Source: Patella vulgata (lineage: Eukaryota > Mollusca > Gastropoda > Patellidae). From it: DNA of 64,000 bases. The DNA lies in assembly GCF_932274485.2 (NCBI RefSeq), contig NC_065883.2:72471339-72535338 (forward strand), given 5' to 3'. The notes below the pieces were generated by a model. It saw only the letters and a program-made list of their open reading frames with translations, did no database searches and was not told the origin of the DNA. Positions within the stretch are counted from its first letter, which is position 1. Each line of letters begins with the position of its first letter. Made by a program: the position numbers and the translations under genes. This document shows positions 12,106 through 26,200 of this stretch, one piece after another.

Positions 12106-15100
12106 CTACCATGAGGTAGTCTCAAATTGATGAACTTTAATATAGGAAAACATATGAAATATTTCCAGTCAGTGAATTGCAATCAGAAATATAATTATTT
12201 TTTTATTCTCTCTCTATTTAGGACCGAGAATCACCTGATGTACAGAGTAGATTAGGTAGCGTAGACAGAAGATATCAAGAATTATTGGAACTTGCTAAAC
12301 TGCGAAAACAGAGACTTCTCGATGCCCTTTCGTTATATAAATTAGCCAACGAAGCCGATGGTGTTGAAACATGGATTGACGAAAAGGTAGGTTTCAATAT
12401 TTTTCTTTATTTACTGCGGATGGTAGTGTATGCTGTACTTGACTGTTCCTTGTGATTGAGAATTCTGTTTTCATGCCTAAGACTTTATTTGATAAGGTCA
12501 CAAAATTGAAATACCTGTAACTAAAGCTGAACGCACACAATGGAACATTTTAGCCGAACATTCATGAAAACATTGTTTCTATCAATTTGTTCAAAAAACA
12601 CAAAATTTTCGAAAAAAATCTGCCTGGAGTCGAACACGTTAGATATTTGCATTGAAGCCAAACATGTAATATGTATGCCATTTTGAAATCACATGATTTT
12701 ATGTGGCGGTAGCAATGGGCCTGCTTGATTTGTCCATCGATAGGTGAGCCGGTTTCTACTACGGCGTACTGTCATATACTCCCTTTACTAAACCAAATTA
12801 TTCATATTATTAAGGAATAGTGGTCTGAAGCCTTCTTTGTGTTAATAGAGTTACTTCCCTTGATTAATAAAAGGCTTTGATCCTAGATGGAATTCTGGGA
12901 TGGAGTGAAATGGAAGATGGCTGTTTTTAATTAGCTCTTCTGATTGTCATAAACAATCCAGTCCATCTTGTGGCCTATACACCCCAATACCACAGTACGC
13001 CAGTCAGGTTACCGTATCGAAGCAAATCAAGGGACCTGGCTGATAAACAATATGGCGTTGGATAATGTTATAATATTAAACCGGTTACATGACATGTTTT
13101 AATCAAAAACAGTATAACTTGAAAGTGCCCGCAAAATAAGCAGAAAATTATTATTAGTAATATTACTGAGAAAAAATAAATGTCATATGAACTTTTGGTT
13201 TTACGAAGCTCAAATTCAACTTCAAAACATTTGGTTTAATTTTAACGCTTTAAAATTAGTGTTTTATGGCATTCCTAAATAACCTGAATTTTATCTCGTT
13301 GACATGTTCACCATCTTGCGCCGGTGTTTTCCAAAGCGCTGCCGAACTAATGTCGACTTCCGGTGAAATCAAGTGACCTCGCGCAAAAACTGCCAAATTG
13401 TGGTCAGCCGGTATGTGCTGGTATTGACAAATCAAGCAGGGCCAATGGTGTATGTTAATAGATATATATATACGTCTAACATTCGTTCATCTACGGGACC
13501 ATGTTACAATGTGACAGACTTAATTAAAAAATCTTAAAAATTTATTTTTATTTGAATTGCAGGAGAAATTCCTTACAACCATAACTATGACCGATGATAT
13601 TGAAGAATTAGGCATAATGAAACATCGCTTTGACAGCTACGAGCACGAGATGAATTCGACAGCTTCTAAGGTAGCTGTTGTTAATCAGCTGGCCCGTCAA
13701 CTATTGACAGTAGAACATCCTAACGCCGAGGAAGTTATTACAAAACAAAATCAGCTCAACCAAAGGTAATGGTATTGTTTTTTTTTTTATTATTAATTCA
13801 CATTCGATGTTAGGATGAGCCTATCAGTGCATAAAAGTAGGACGTTAAACCATTTCATGTCAAGTTTTCTATTTCTCTTTCAGGTGGAACAGCCTTCGGG
13901 AACATGTGGACCAAAAACGAGGCGAAATCGATCTTTCTCACGGACTTCAAAATTTCCATATTGAATGTAATGAAACAATTGTAAGTGTTTATCAACCAAA
14001 TTTCATAACATTTATTTGTGAATTTCAGATAGAATTTAAGAAAGATAAATAAATTGAATTTTGAAAAAGATAAACAAAGCGAATTTTGAAAAAGATAATC
14101 AAATTTTGAAAAAGATAATCAAATTTTAAAAAAGATAAATGAAGCGAATTTTGAAAAAGATAAATATTTTGATTTGATAGATTTATTTCTGTAGCACCAG
14201 AGATCCTTGAAAAGAATTGTCGGAATATATGAGAAAGCGGAAACATTTTTAAAGAATATATGTGGTATTCATAATAACACAACTTTATGAATATACTAAT
14301 TCTTAGTTTATTACATACAACGTTTCAATATACAGGTATCTTTATCAAGCAATGATCAATAATGAATAACAACATTACATTTATAGTACATCCATGAGTA
14401 AAAACAATTTAACAATATACCAAGTAGTAGTAAATCCATAATGTTGTGTTATTATGAATAGAATACCTCTACTTCTAAATGTCATTCAAGGATATTATAT
14501 TTGTGGTAGTTATCATGTTTAAACGTTATATTTTACACTCTGTTTTTATTTGCACGGATGAGGAGTAAAGTAGAACGTGAAAGCCCATCTAATTTCATTG
14601 TTTCATTATATTTTGACAGAGTTGGATTAATGAGAAAGCTAAGATTATAGAATCAACTGAAGATTTAGGTAATGATTTAGCTGGTGTCATGACTCTACAG
14701 AGACGACTCAGTGGTATGGAGAGAGATTTAGCTGCTATTGAAGCTAAGGTTAGTATTTTTATTGAGATCCACTCTGTTGCTCACTTTTCGGGTGTTGGGT
14801 TCGATTATATTATTGCTCGAATAGCACTGCTGTCGAAACAGAATTTCCCACATAGCTCAATGCATGGCGTTGGTGCAGAAAAATATGTTAAACCCCATTT
14901 CATTTTACCCACCTGGGAACTCAAAAATATGGGATAATGTATCTTACTAAAGGACACAAGTTTCCAAAACTCGGCAGCAGTGTGGATCGATACAGTCACC
15001 TTTTCATGTAATTGCTTGCACCATTTTAAGGACAATCTGCTTTTTGTAATGGATTATATTTGAGTATGAATATTTGTATGTTTTAGTTGGAGAATCTCCA

Positions 15101-18100
15101 GTCGGAAGCCGATAGATTACAAGAAGAGAAACCAGAAGAAGCTCAGGCTATTCGTGATAAGATCGCGGAAATTAACAGTGTCTGGCTGGATCTTAAAGAC
15201 ATGGTAAGAAGCTTGTCTTAAGTTTTAAATTTTTAGGGTCTAATCTCATTCGATGGGACTCTTTTTATCAAAGTGAATTCCAGAGGGGAGATAGTCAGCC
15301 ATCATGGTTTGATTTTGTTGTATTAAACATGCATTATGCAAGAGCTAAATTTGTCTATTGAAGGTCCTTCTTTAGGCCTGAAATGTTATATAACTATTAA
15401 TTAGACATTTGTTAAGATGAAAAGACCTTAATCAGCTGTCGATGCCATCTTATGTGTTAGATTTTCACTGGATTTTAACCTGATCTGCTGCTCAACACTC
15501 ATTGATGGATAATCGAGACTATGTTTTTTATCGTACCGACTTTAGTAATGATGTTCGAGGCTAGGCCTAAAATTCATTCGCTAATATCTTGGTTCAGAGT
15601 GGAGCAATTTGACTGAAATTTTCAGCATATTCCCTTTACATTATCTAATTTTTAACTATTATAGTGAGAACTGCCAGCTCTTTATCTTATCTCCCATAAT
15701 GCCTCTTTAAAATGCTAAATATTCAATTTAAGTACATTTTTGGGTGGATTCAGTTGTAAAATATAGTTGTCTGAAAAATACGGGATCGTGATCTATGACG
15801 TTGCATATCAATTGTTTCACATGTTTATCAATCAATCAAAATTTATTTTTCCAGTTGAAGGACCGAGATGAGAAATTAGGTGAAGCTGGAGAATTACAAC
15901 GTTTCCTTGCCAGTTTGGATCACTTCCAACAATGGTTGGCCAGAACACAAACAACCATTGCTTCCGAAGATACCCCAACAAGTCTGGCCGAGGCTGAGAA
16001 ACTTCTCAATCAACATCAACAGATCAAAGACGAGATTGACGCCTACGCACCAGAATATCAGAAAATTAAAGATTATGGCGATAAAGAAACAGAGGGACAG
16101 ACTGATCCTCAACATATGTTCTTGGCACAGGTAGGTTCCGACTGAATTCTGAAATATATTTGCTGTCCAGGACAGAAGGCCTAACAAGGACAGATGTCTA
16201 GTCGTTCAGATGGGACGTAAAACCGAGGCCCCAAGTATACATTGGCATGCGCATAAAAGATCCCTTGGCAGTTGGAATTTGATATAAGAGTAGGCCATAG
16301 TGCCCCTGCCCGGGAATAATTTCCCTCATTGCACACTGTATGGCATATGCCCATCTTCATTAGCCCAGTATAGGAGCAGAACAGTAGGACGTTAAACCCC
16401 ATTTCATTTCATCTTCACTGTCAGTTTGGTTATAGGAGAAAAGGTTAGAAAGTTGTCTTCCTAAATCATGTGTTATATTCGGATCCTCGGATCCTGGGGA
16501 TTTAAACAGTTACATGTGGATAAAAGGGGAAAAACAACCATTCTCCATGTTAGAATTCCAATTTCTCTTTTCTATCACTCAAAAAGGCAGAATTACTACA
16601 ACAAGGGAGACACATCTGTTAAACAATATTTTTGATTATATTTTTCAGCGTCTACAAGCTCTAGACGATGGTTGGCATGAATTATTACAGATGTGGGAGA
16701 ACAGACAACAACATCTGTCACAGAGTCTTAACTATCAGGTAAAATATTTATATCATAAAAGTCTTTAGGGATTGGGAGCCACAGTGGCTTGATGAGTAAG
16801 ACGTTGGCTCTCTTACCTGGAGGTCCCGTGTTCCAACCCGGCTTTGGCCGAGAAAGTTCCTTGTGAATTTCCTTGTCAGTGGTACAGGATTGAGGGCCTT
16901 TCAAGGGACATTGTATAGTCGTTCAGATGGGACCAAAAATCTGAGCTCCTGTTTACACAGTTGGAATTCGATATAAGAGTGTGGGCAAAATTTCCCTCAT
17001 AGATGGTGTATGCCTGTCTTCATTAGCCCAGGACAGTAGAATGTTAGATCCCATTTCATTTCATTTCGTCTTAAGGATTTTTCAAGCCTCGTCCTCATGT
17101 GTTAGGGGTTACGGCTGTGGGTCAGACAATGAAAGTTTCCTCAGGAAGGTTATAAAAAAAAACCTGACGTCCACTTATTTTCGTTCACATTCACAAAAGA
17201 AGACTAAACAGATCCAGCTGTCCGGGTAAATTCTTGCATTGCACATGTAACCATAGAAATAACAATACCATATGTCAGTTTAAAAATGACCAGAGTATTC
17301 TGTTGACGTGACTTTATTTCCAATTCCATTCCATAAGCTGCTGAATTTTACATTTTCTAGACAGACATAACTGAATGATTTTTCATTTTTTCGTATTGTT
17401 AATGTTTACATATATTTTTTCTTCCCCAGATGTTCTTACGTGATGCTAAACAAGCCGAAGTATTATTGAATCAACAAGAGAATTTTCTTTCTAAAGAAGA
17501 TGTTCCGGTAAGTTGTCATATCTACATTAATATTCTATACGTATCACAGCACATTTTATAACCCTTTTAATAAACACTTTTTATTAGGAAGAGGTTTGGA
17601 ATTTTATTCTTATATCTAAAAACAATGCAGGTACTTTTGTGTTTAATGATAGAATATTGATATGCTTAAAGAAATCTGTATTCGGTAATAGTTTACCATG
17701 TGTTTTATCAGTATTGGAATTCTTGATGATCATTTTGTTGCATAATTGAGTATAAATTATAAATAGACGGACACTAGAAACTCATTGTTAAGTATGAATT
17801 AAAAACATGTTTAGTACAAATTAGAAACAGTCACTAGTAACTCATATTTAAGTATGAATTAGAAATAAACACTAGTAACTCATTGTTAAGTATGAATTAA
17901 AAACATGTTTAGAACAAATTAGAAACAGTCACTAGTAACTCATGTTTAAGTATGAATTAGAAATAAACACTAGTAACTCATTGTTAAGTATGAATTAAAA
18001 ACATGTTTAGAACAAATTAGAAACAGTCACTAGTAACTCATGTTTAAGTATGAATTAAAAACATGTTTAGTGCAAATTAGAAACTAGTAACTCACGTTTA

Positions 18101-21100
18101 AGTATAAATTAAAAACATATTTAGTAAAAATTAGAAACTCTAGTAACTGATGTTTTAGTATAAATTAGAAAATGGTTAAATATAAATTAGAAACAGACAC
18201 TAGTAACTCATGTTTTAGTATAAACTATAAACACATTGGTAACTCATTTTTACGTGAATATTGAAGGGTTTATTTAAAGGGTTTTCTTGTTGACATTTTC
18301 GTGGTTTTGTTGTGTTTTACACTGTACAGCTTATCTTAAAGCCTAGCTTTTCTCACTTAAGCTTTTGTTGTTGTTTTAAAATCTGAACTTATTGATCAGA
18401 CAGCTTTTGGGAAATTTTCTCAATGGCTGAACTATCTATTTTTACAGTTTATGTAAACTGCTTTCTTGTGATTTATGTTTCGCTTTCACAGTAAACACGC
18501 AAATAATACTTTATCTAGCCGTTTGTTTTTGCGTTAAAAAAATTTGTTAGATATATTAGAAATATCTGCTTTGATATTGTTAAAGAGAATACTTTATCTG
18601 TGTTTTGCGTTTAAAAAATCTATTAGATACCATTTTAGAAAAAATCTGCTTTTGATATTGTTAAGTATTTTTCCACTTCCTTGTGTGTGAATTGTATAGT
18701 ATCTCTATTGTTTTGTTGTGCAGAGTTCAGTCGGGTTTGCCGACAAGCAGGTAATTGTCCTAGCTGTATCCCTTTAGCCCTGTAGTGTTGCATGGTTTGC
18801 TAGTGCAACAATATCCAGCAACTTGCCTTTTTATTTCCGTTTATTTATTAATGCGTCATCCCTTCTGAATTGCCACTGAAGTGTATTCTTTCTACTAAAT
18901 TTTCTAGTGTGCTTTCTTTTTTATTAAATATTCTTTTTGTTATCATAATTGATGAACTGACCTTGAAACTCAAATATTTTTAAAGACACGAGTTTGGAAT
19001 TCACTCAGATTTTCCTTGTCAATAAATGGAGGGTCTGACAAGGAAATAAATCTATCTAGTCCTGTGGAAGGAACAGAAAACAGGCCCTGTTTATAAAATT
19101 ATATCATTGGCAACATTTTAGTATCAGTTGGAAATCAAAATTGGAGTAAGCCATATGTCATGGGAAAATTGCCCTCATAACACATTGTGACTTAAGCCCA
19201 TCTTCATTAACACAGTGGTAACCCCATTTCTTACGTACAAGATATGGAATATTAGGATTTTTGGGGGTATATTTTCATGAAATCTGTTCAAAAATCCATT
19301 GCATGGCATCAAGAAATTGATAGAAAATTACACAATGGGTCAATTGTGCTTCACGGAAAAATGTCAGATTTGTGTGAATTCTATGAGTCTACAAATATTT
19401 GACGAGGCCAGTTCATAATATGGAAAAAAAATGATTTCTGATATAAATTTGCTTAATAGCGGTGTATATTAGTGTTTTTTATTCTATTGTATGCAAATAA
19501 TATTTTAATATTTCAGAATTCTGCCTTTCTTTTTCTACTGTTGTTTTAGTTTTATATTCCTATTTAAATGTTGACTATATGGATGGGGGATATATATATT
19601 TATTATATAACATGTATATTTATATATTATTTATTTATTAACATATCGGAGAGCCACGGTGGCTCAGTGAATAAGATACTGGTTTGCTCAGTGAAATACT
19701 GGTTTACTCCGTGAATAAGGCACTGGTTTACTCAGTGAATAAGGCACTGGGACACTCAGTGAGTAAAACACTGATTTGCTCAGTGAATAAAACACTGGTT
19801 TGCTCAGTGAATGAAATACTGGTTCGCTCAGTGAGTAAAACACTGGTTCGCTCAGTGAATAAAGCACTGGTTTGCTCAGTGAATAAAACACTGGTTTGCT
19901 CAGTGAATAAAGCACTGGTTTGCTCAGTGAATAAGGCACTGGTTTGTTCAGTAAGGCACTGGTTTGCTCAGTGAATAAGGCACTGATTCACTCAGTGAGT
20001 AAAATACTGGTTCACTTAGTGAGTAAAACACTGGTTTGCTCTGTCAGTAAAACACTGGTTCGCTCAGTGAGTAAAATACTGGTTTGCTCAGCGAAAAAGG
20101 CACTGGTTCACTCAGTGAGTAAAATACTGGTTCACTCAGTGAGTAAAACACTGGTTTGCTCAGGCACTGGTTCGATCAGTGAGTAAGGCACTGGTTCACT
20201 CAGTGAGTAAAATACTGGTTCCCTCTGTGAGTATAACACTGGTTCGCTCAGTGAGTAAAATACTGGTTCCTTCTGTGAGTATAACACTGGTTTGCTCAGT
20301 AAGTAAAGTACTGGTTCACTCAGTGAGTAAAATACTGGTTCCCTCTGTGAGTATAACACTGGTTTGCTCAGTAAGTAAAGTACTGGTTCGCTAACTTGGA
20401 GGTCCGGGTTTCTATCTCGCTGTTGGACGAGAAAGTTTCTCGGGATTTTCTGGCATGGTGCAGGTTGGATGACCTGACAAGGAACAGTGTCTCGTCGTTC
20501 AGATGGGACCAAAAAAAAAGTCTTGTTGGCATGCACAAAAAAAAAAAAGAACCCTTGGCAGTTGGAGATTCAAAATAAGAATAAGCCATAGCACAGCTTT
20601 TTGGGCATAAATTTGCCTCATAGTACACTGCATGGCATATACCCATCTTCAGTTGCCTAAATGGAGCAGAAAAATAGGGTATTAAACCCTGTTTTATTCC
20701 ATTTTCAGATTTTTGTAAAATAGAATTGTGATGCATATGATATTAACCCCTCTTATAAATTTTATAAGAAATTCCTTCTTTATATTCAGAGTTTGATCCT
20801 TTTTCTCTTCCACTAAAAACTCCACATTAGCATCTTTACATGTGATGAAATATTGTCCTGATTACAAAACTTGACACTCGTGCATTATTAAATCTTTAGT
20901 TGATTTTTCATATTGTTTTTTGACAAAAGGGAAGCCACGATGGCTAGGTGGGTAAGACGCTGACTCACTAGTCTGGAGGTCGCGTGCTTGATACCTGCAT
21001 TGATCGAGAAAGTTCAACTGGATTTTCAGATGTGGTTTTCCCTTGTCAGTGGTGTAGGACAGAGGGCTTGACAGGGACAGCTGTTTATTCATTTGGATGG

Positions 21101-22660
21101 GACAAAAAATTGATGTCCCGTGTATACATTGGCGTGCACGTAAATGATCCCCTGACAGTTGGAATTTGATATAAGAGTAGACCATAGTGTCACTACACTG
21201 TATGGCGTATGCCCGTCTTCATTAGCCCAGTCGAAGCAGAACAGTAGGACGTTAAACCCCATCCCATTTCATTTCTTGACTGAAGTTTTCAATATGAAAT
21301 ATACCCCATTAGTGACTGGTAGAAATTAGAAATATATATTATCCACAGCTGTCCTTTAATTTAAAGTCACGATGCATCAGTGGCATTTGTCGCTAAAATA
21401 TCAAATTTCTCACGGCTTAATACACCCTAATATGTACTCTGATTGGTTATTTTTAGTATATATAAAACTATAAGTCAAGTTTTCGATACTGTAAAATTAT
21501 TGTTAGGAAGAATTTGTATAAATTCATTTCTGTTTTATTTTTAGGAATTTTAAACTTTTCTATGTTTCACAATATGTTATGTTTTCACAATTCTGTTCAA
21601 TGAAGGTCAATATTCATGAAAATATGTTAAAGGTGCATTATGTAAGAGCTAAATCTGCCTAATGCAGATCTTTCTTTAGGCCTCATTCATTAGACATTTA
21701 TTTACATGCCAGACCTATAATCAACTCTCTAGAACTTAGGATGATTTTGATTTTCAACAGATTTAAATATGATTGGCAGTTAATGATTTAATTAAAAAAT
21801 GGATAATCAAAACTTTGTTTACTATCGTAATGATGGCAATCAAAACTACACTGTTCAGCAAACTAAGATAGCTTGGCTCAGAATGAAGTAATTTGACTGA
21901 TATTTTCAAGATATTCCCATGTTGTGAACTATTATAGCCAGAACTGTCATCTCTTTATCTTAATGTTACATAATGCATCTTTAATTAGCTTCGAGTTCAA
22001 ATTTGTACTAGGATTTCAACCGTCAACCAATGAAAAGGCTGCATCCCGACAGTATTTTATTTTTCATGAATATGTCCAGTGTTCTATGTTTGAATTTTTT
22101 TAATTCCACGATATTTTTCTATTTTCAGAATTCTGTACAATCTGCGGAGAATTTGATCAAACGCCATGATGCCTTTATTACTACGATGGAAGCAAACGAT
22201 GAGAAGGTTAATGCCGTTTGTAATTTTGCTGACCGCCTTATTGAAGACAATCATTTCGCTGCTGACAAAATCGCTAAAAAAGCAGAAAACATCAGTGAAA
22301 GGTTAGTTTTGATAAAGAAAAAAAAATTATGGTTGGTGTGGTGGGAATGATATTATAGCATGTGTGTCCTTCACTGGTGTTATGTCTAGTACGTACATAT
22401 AGTGGGATATTTCTGGATGGAATATTCTTAGAAATCTTTAACTTAGTCCCATACAATCGTCAGAAGTTAAGTTCTATCAGACGTTATTCATGGAAATACA
22501 AATTTCCAGTTTCCGTAGGGTCGCCTGTCCAACCTCATAGATTTTCTTCGGGTTCTCCGGCTTCCTCCCACTGGTAAAGACCCCTACGTGCAAGCAAATT
22601 ATTGAAATAAAATTGAACCATGTTAGTTCCGAAATGACCTAGTTTGTGTCAAACGGATGT

Positions 22661-22702
<42 letters not shown>

Positions 22703-23210
22703 AGTCAATCCAACAATTCAACAGTGGAATTCCTTAAATGAGTTTGCATCATCTTTCCGACAAATTATTTGGCAATTTCTTCGCATTTATATACTTAAAC
22801 ACACTTATAAAAGAGTACTGTGTGAAAAAAAAAAACAACCCCGGCTGACAAGTCTGATAGGAAAGTATGAAAAGGTGTCAGCTATTAAAAGACAAAGTAT
22901 GCCAATACATGTAATTATAATTTGCTAAACATCGTTAATATTCATGGTAAATTTGCTGTTCACATGTGCCATGCATGTACTTAATAAACCCAACATTAAT
23001 TAGCAGGCTAATGAGTTGACAACAGCTAATGCTTGTTAAGTGATTAATTCTTTACATTTTTATAATTTAAGATGGTTTTTTTTATACCAATCTATTTTCG
23101 AGATTGTAATTGTAAGGGAGTACATCATGATATTAAAAAATTACTTAAATTATAAAACCATGCATAAAACAATTTATACAGAGTGCCTGACAAGAAACCA
23201 TGTCTTGTGG

Positions 23211-23258
<48 letters not shown>

Positions 23259-26200
23259 CACCCCCCTCTCTAATGCCTACTAAATTCAGTGAATGTATAG
23301 GTGGATAGCAGTGTTGTTTTATACATGTAGATCAACATCTATGTAATAAATCTATATAATTCTGCTGCGGTTTTTTCTCGAGAAAGCCAACAAAATGATT
23401 AAATCTTGTTTATTTCCTCAACTTTTCTAAGATGAATTATCGTGTGAAAGTAGTGAGGAAGGAACCAGAAATCTATATATATCCCTGTTAAAAACATATT
23501 TTTATCTTTAATTCCTCGTACGAATTATCTTTCATCTATTCTTACGTATGGCTAATGTTACAGTTTAAAAACTGATTCTCCTTGATAAACCACTTGAATC
23601 TGAAATGTGTTTATAATATTCTCTTGTAAACCATGCAAGACAAATATTCAAATCATTTAATATGCTTGTTAAACCAGGTTACTATAAATAGATTATATAT
23701 ACACCAGGGTAAGCGTGCATTATGAGATAAACCATTCTTAATCTTTTCGAGAATATGGATTCTGTAAATCTTCGTTGTGATTTTCGTATTAGAAAACTTT
23801 GTCCGATTTAATTTTTTGTAAATACTAAAATGATACTACTCTTGGAGACTTTTAGATTTTAAGGGGACTGTCGGGGAGATGTACTGTAAATGAATTTGGA
23901 GAATTATCAGTAACTTTAAAGGGACTGTGGGAGAAGAGGTACCGTTAAATGAACTTGAAGAATTATTAGAACCTTTGGAATATAAGGGACCTATGGGAAA
24001 TTCAGTGATAAATTTCACTTCACTTCTTTATAAAGTTTATTTGTATAATCAGAGAAGATGTCTTGAAAGATATGGTTAAAATGAATTTGTATAACTTATA
24101 ATGGAGTATTATGATGAATTTTGTTGTGGGAAGAGACAAGCCTATTTTAGTTTCATATATCTGTTCGAGATTTAAATGGCCGCTGATTAATTATATTTTG
24201 ATGGATTTATGGTTGTGGTTTTTTTATCGCAGGAGAGATGCAAATCACCAGAAATCCAATGAACAACTTGATAGACTTAAAGAACAATTACAGATGCAAC
24301 AATTTATACAAGAATGGGACGAGGTGAGGAAAATAATTTATTATCTCATGCTGAATGAAGTTAGGGATGGATAGCATCTGTTGGATGGCCGAATGGTTAG
24401 CACAGGCACGCTGTATCATAAGGCCTGTCATTGAGTCAACTGGCGTGGTTTTGAATTCCTGGTTGTATGTGACAAGGAGTAAGGTCGCCTGTCTAACCTC
24501 ATGGATTTTCTCTGGGTCCTCCGGTTTCCACCCACTGCTAAAGACCCTTACGCGCAAGCAATTTATTGAAATAAAATTAAACCATGTTAGTCCCGAAATA
24601 ACCTAGTTTGTGTCGAGTGGACGTTGAACCACATTTCTCTCTCTATTGTTGATTCCAGAGGATATCTCATAAGCTGTTTAAGATATCTTTATGAAACTTT
24701 GTACGCACATCAACCTATCATAGCAGTTATGCCTTTGTAATTTCTGTGTTTCCATGGAAACAAATTTGATATACAACTTCTCAAAATTTTAATTTTAGTC
24801 TTTAGATACAGACAGTATAGCTATAATTCTAATCCAAATTTTGAAACATTAGCCAGAATATGTTTGTAATATTATAACGCTTTGAAATAAAGCCAAATAA
24901 AAAAGGAATTGACATTATGCATACACAGATGTATTTCATCGTTCAACCATTTCAAATAAATCATGAATAATGGCCGCTAATTAGACCATAATGTTTATTT
25001 GATTAATAAGTTTGATGCAAATTATATCTTTATCTTTCCTTGCTTCACAAATAAACCCTGCTTGATTTTAAATCTTAGTCACTTAACATGTTATAAATTA
25101 ATTGAATTATCTGTCAACACTTGAGTTGAACCAACCACTGGTGTTTGTTCTCATTAGCCTCCATATTTTGTTTCAATGGCATTTAGTGGAAAGGTGGCTA
25201 AGTGGGTGAGGTGTTGGCTCGCTAGGTTGGAGGTCGCTTGTTCGATCCCTGCATTGGCTGAGAAAGTTCATTGGGATTTTCCGACTTGGTTTCTCCCATT
25301 GTCAGTCATGCAGGTTGGAAAAACCAAGGTCCTGTGCATACATTGGCGTGCACATAATTGATTCCTGGGCAGTTGGAATTCAATATATAAGAGTAGTACA
25401 TAGTGCTGCTGCCTGGGCAAAATTTCACTCATAGCATACTGTATGGTGTATGCCCATCTTCATTAGCTCGGTCGGAGCAGGGCAGTAGGCCATTAAGTAC
25501 CATTTCATTTCCTTTCGTATAACCTTTGTCAAAACGTGGCTCAGTAATTGTGTTCCATTGTCTTGATGTTTTTTATATTGAATTTGCTGATTAATAAAAT
25601 ACAGAATTGTGTATTTTATCTTAACTAGAGGTGATTATGTAAAAAATGGCCCAATCATTCTATTGAGACACCAGGTATTTAAATGAACAAATATTATTCC
25701 ATTGATAAATAATCATTGGTTATAATTTCTTTCCAGCTTAATGATTGGTTGAATGACAAGATGGCCGCCGCCCATGACGAATCTTACCGAGATGCTAAGA
25801 ATCTCCACAGTAAATACATGAGACATCAAGCTTTTGAATCAGAAATTGCTGCCAACAAAGAACGACTAGAAGCCATTAAACAGGTCAGTATTTCAAATTA
25901 CACATCACGATAGAACCTTAATCCAAAAATCTCAATAACCACATCAAAATAAGAATGTCCACAGATTCTTGGACCTGTAAAATAAAATAATTTTAGAAAT
26001 TTTCATGAAATCGCAGATTAAGAGGAGATCCACCAAAAAAAAAAAATTCCCCAAACTTATAGATGGTGTCGCCGCTTGTTTATATCGACTGTAGAGGATG
26101 TCAAGTGTTCATCATAACTGAGTGGGTTGGATGGCCGAATGGTTAGCACGTTTGTGCTGCATCATAAGGTCTGTCATTGAGTCAAGTAGCGTGGTTTCGA

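Noticed and set aside
19684-20536. Long open frames on both strands (VLVCSVNK-like and VFYSLSEP-like repeats)
   Set aside because: They come from a 24-bp tandem repeat, which keeps all frames periodic; the array lies inside a SINE-B and has no gene signals.
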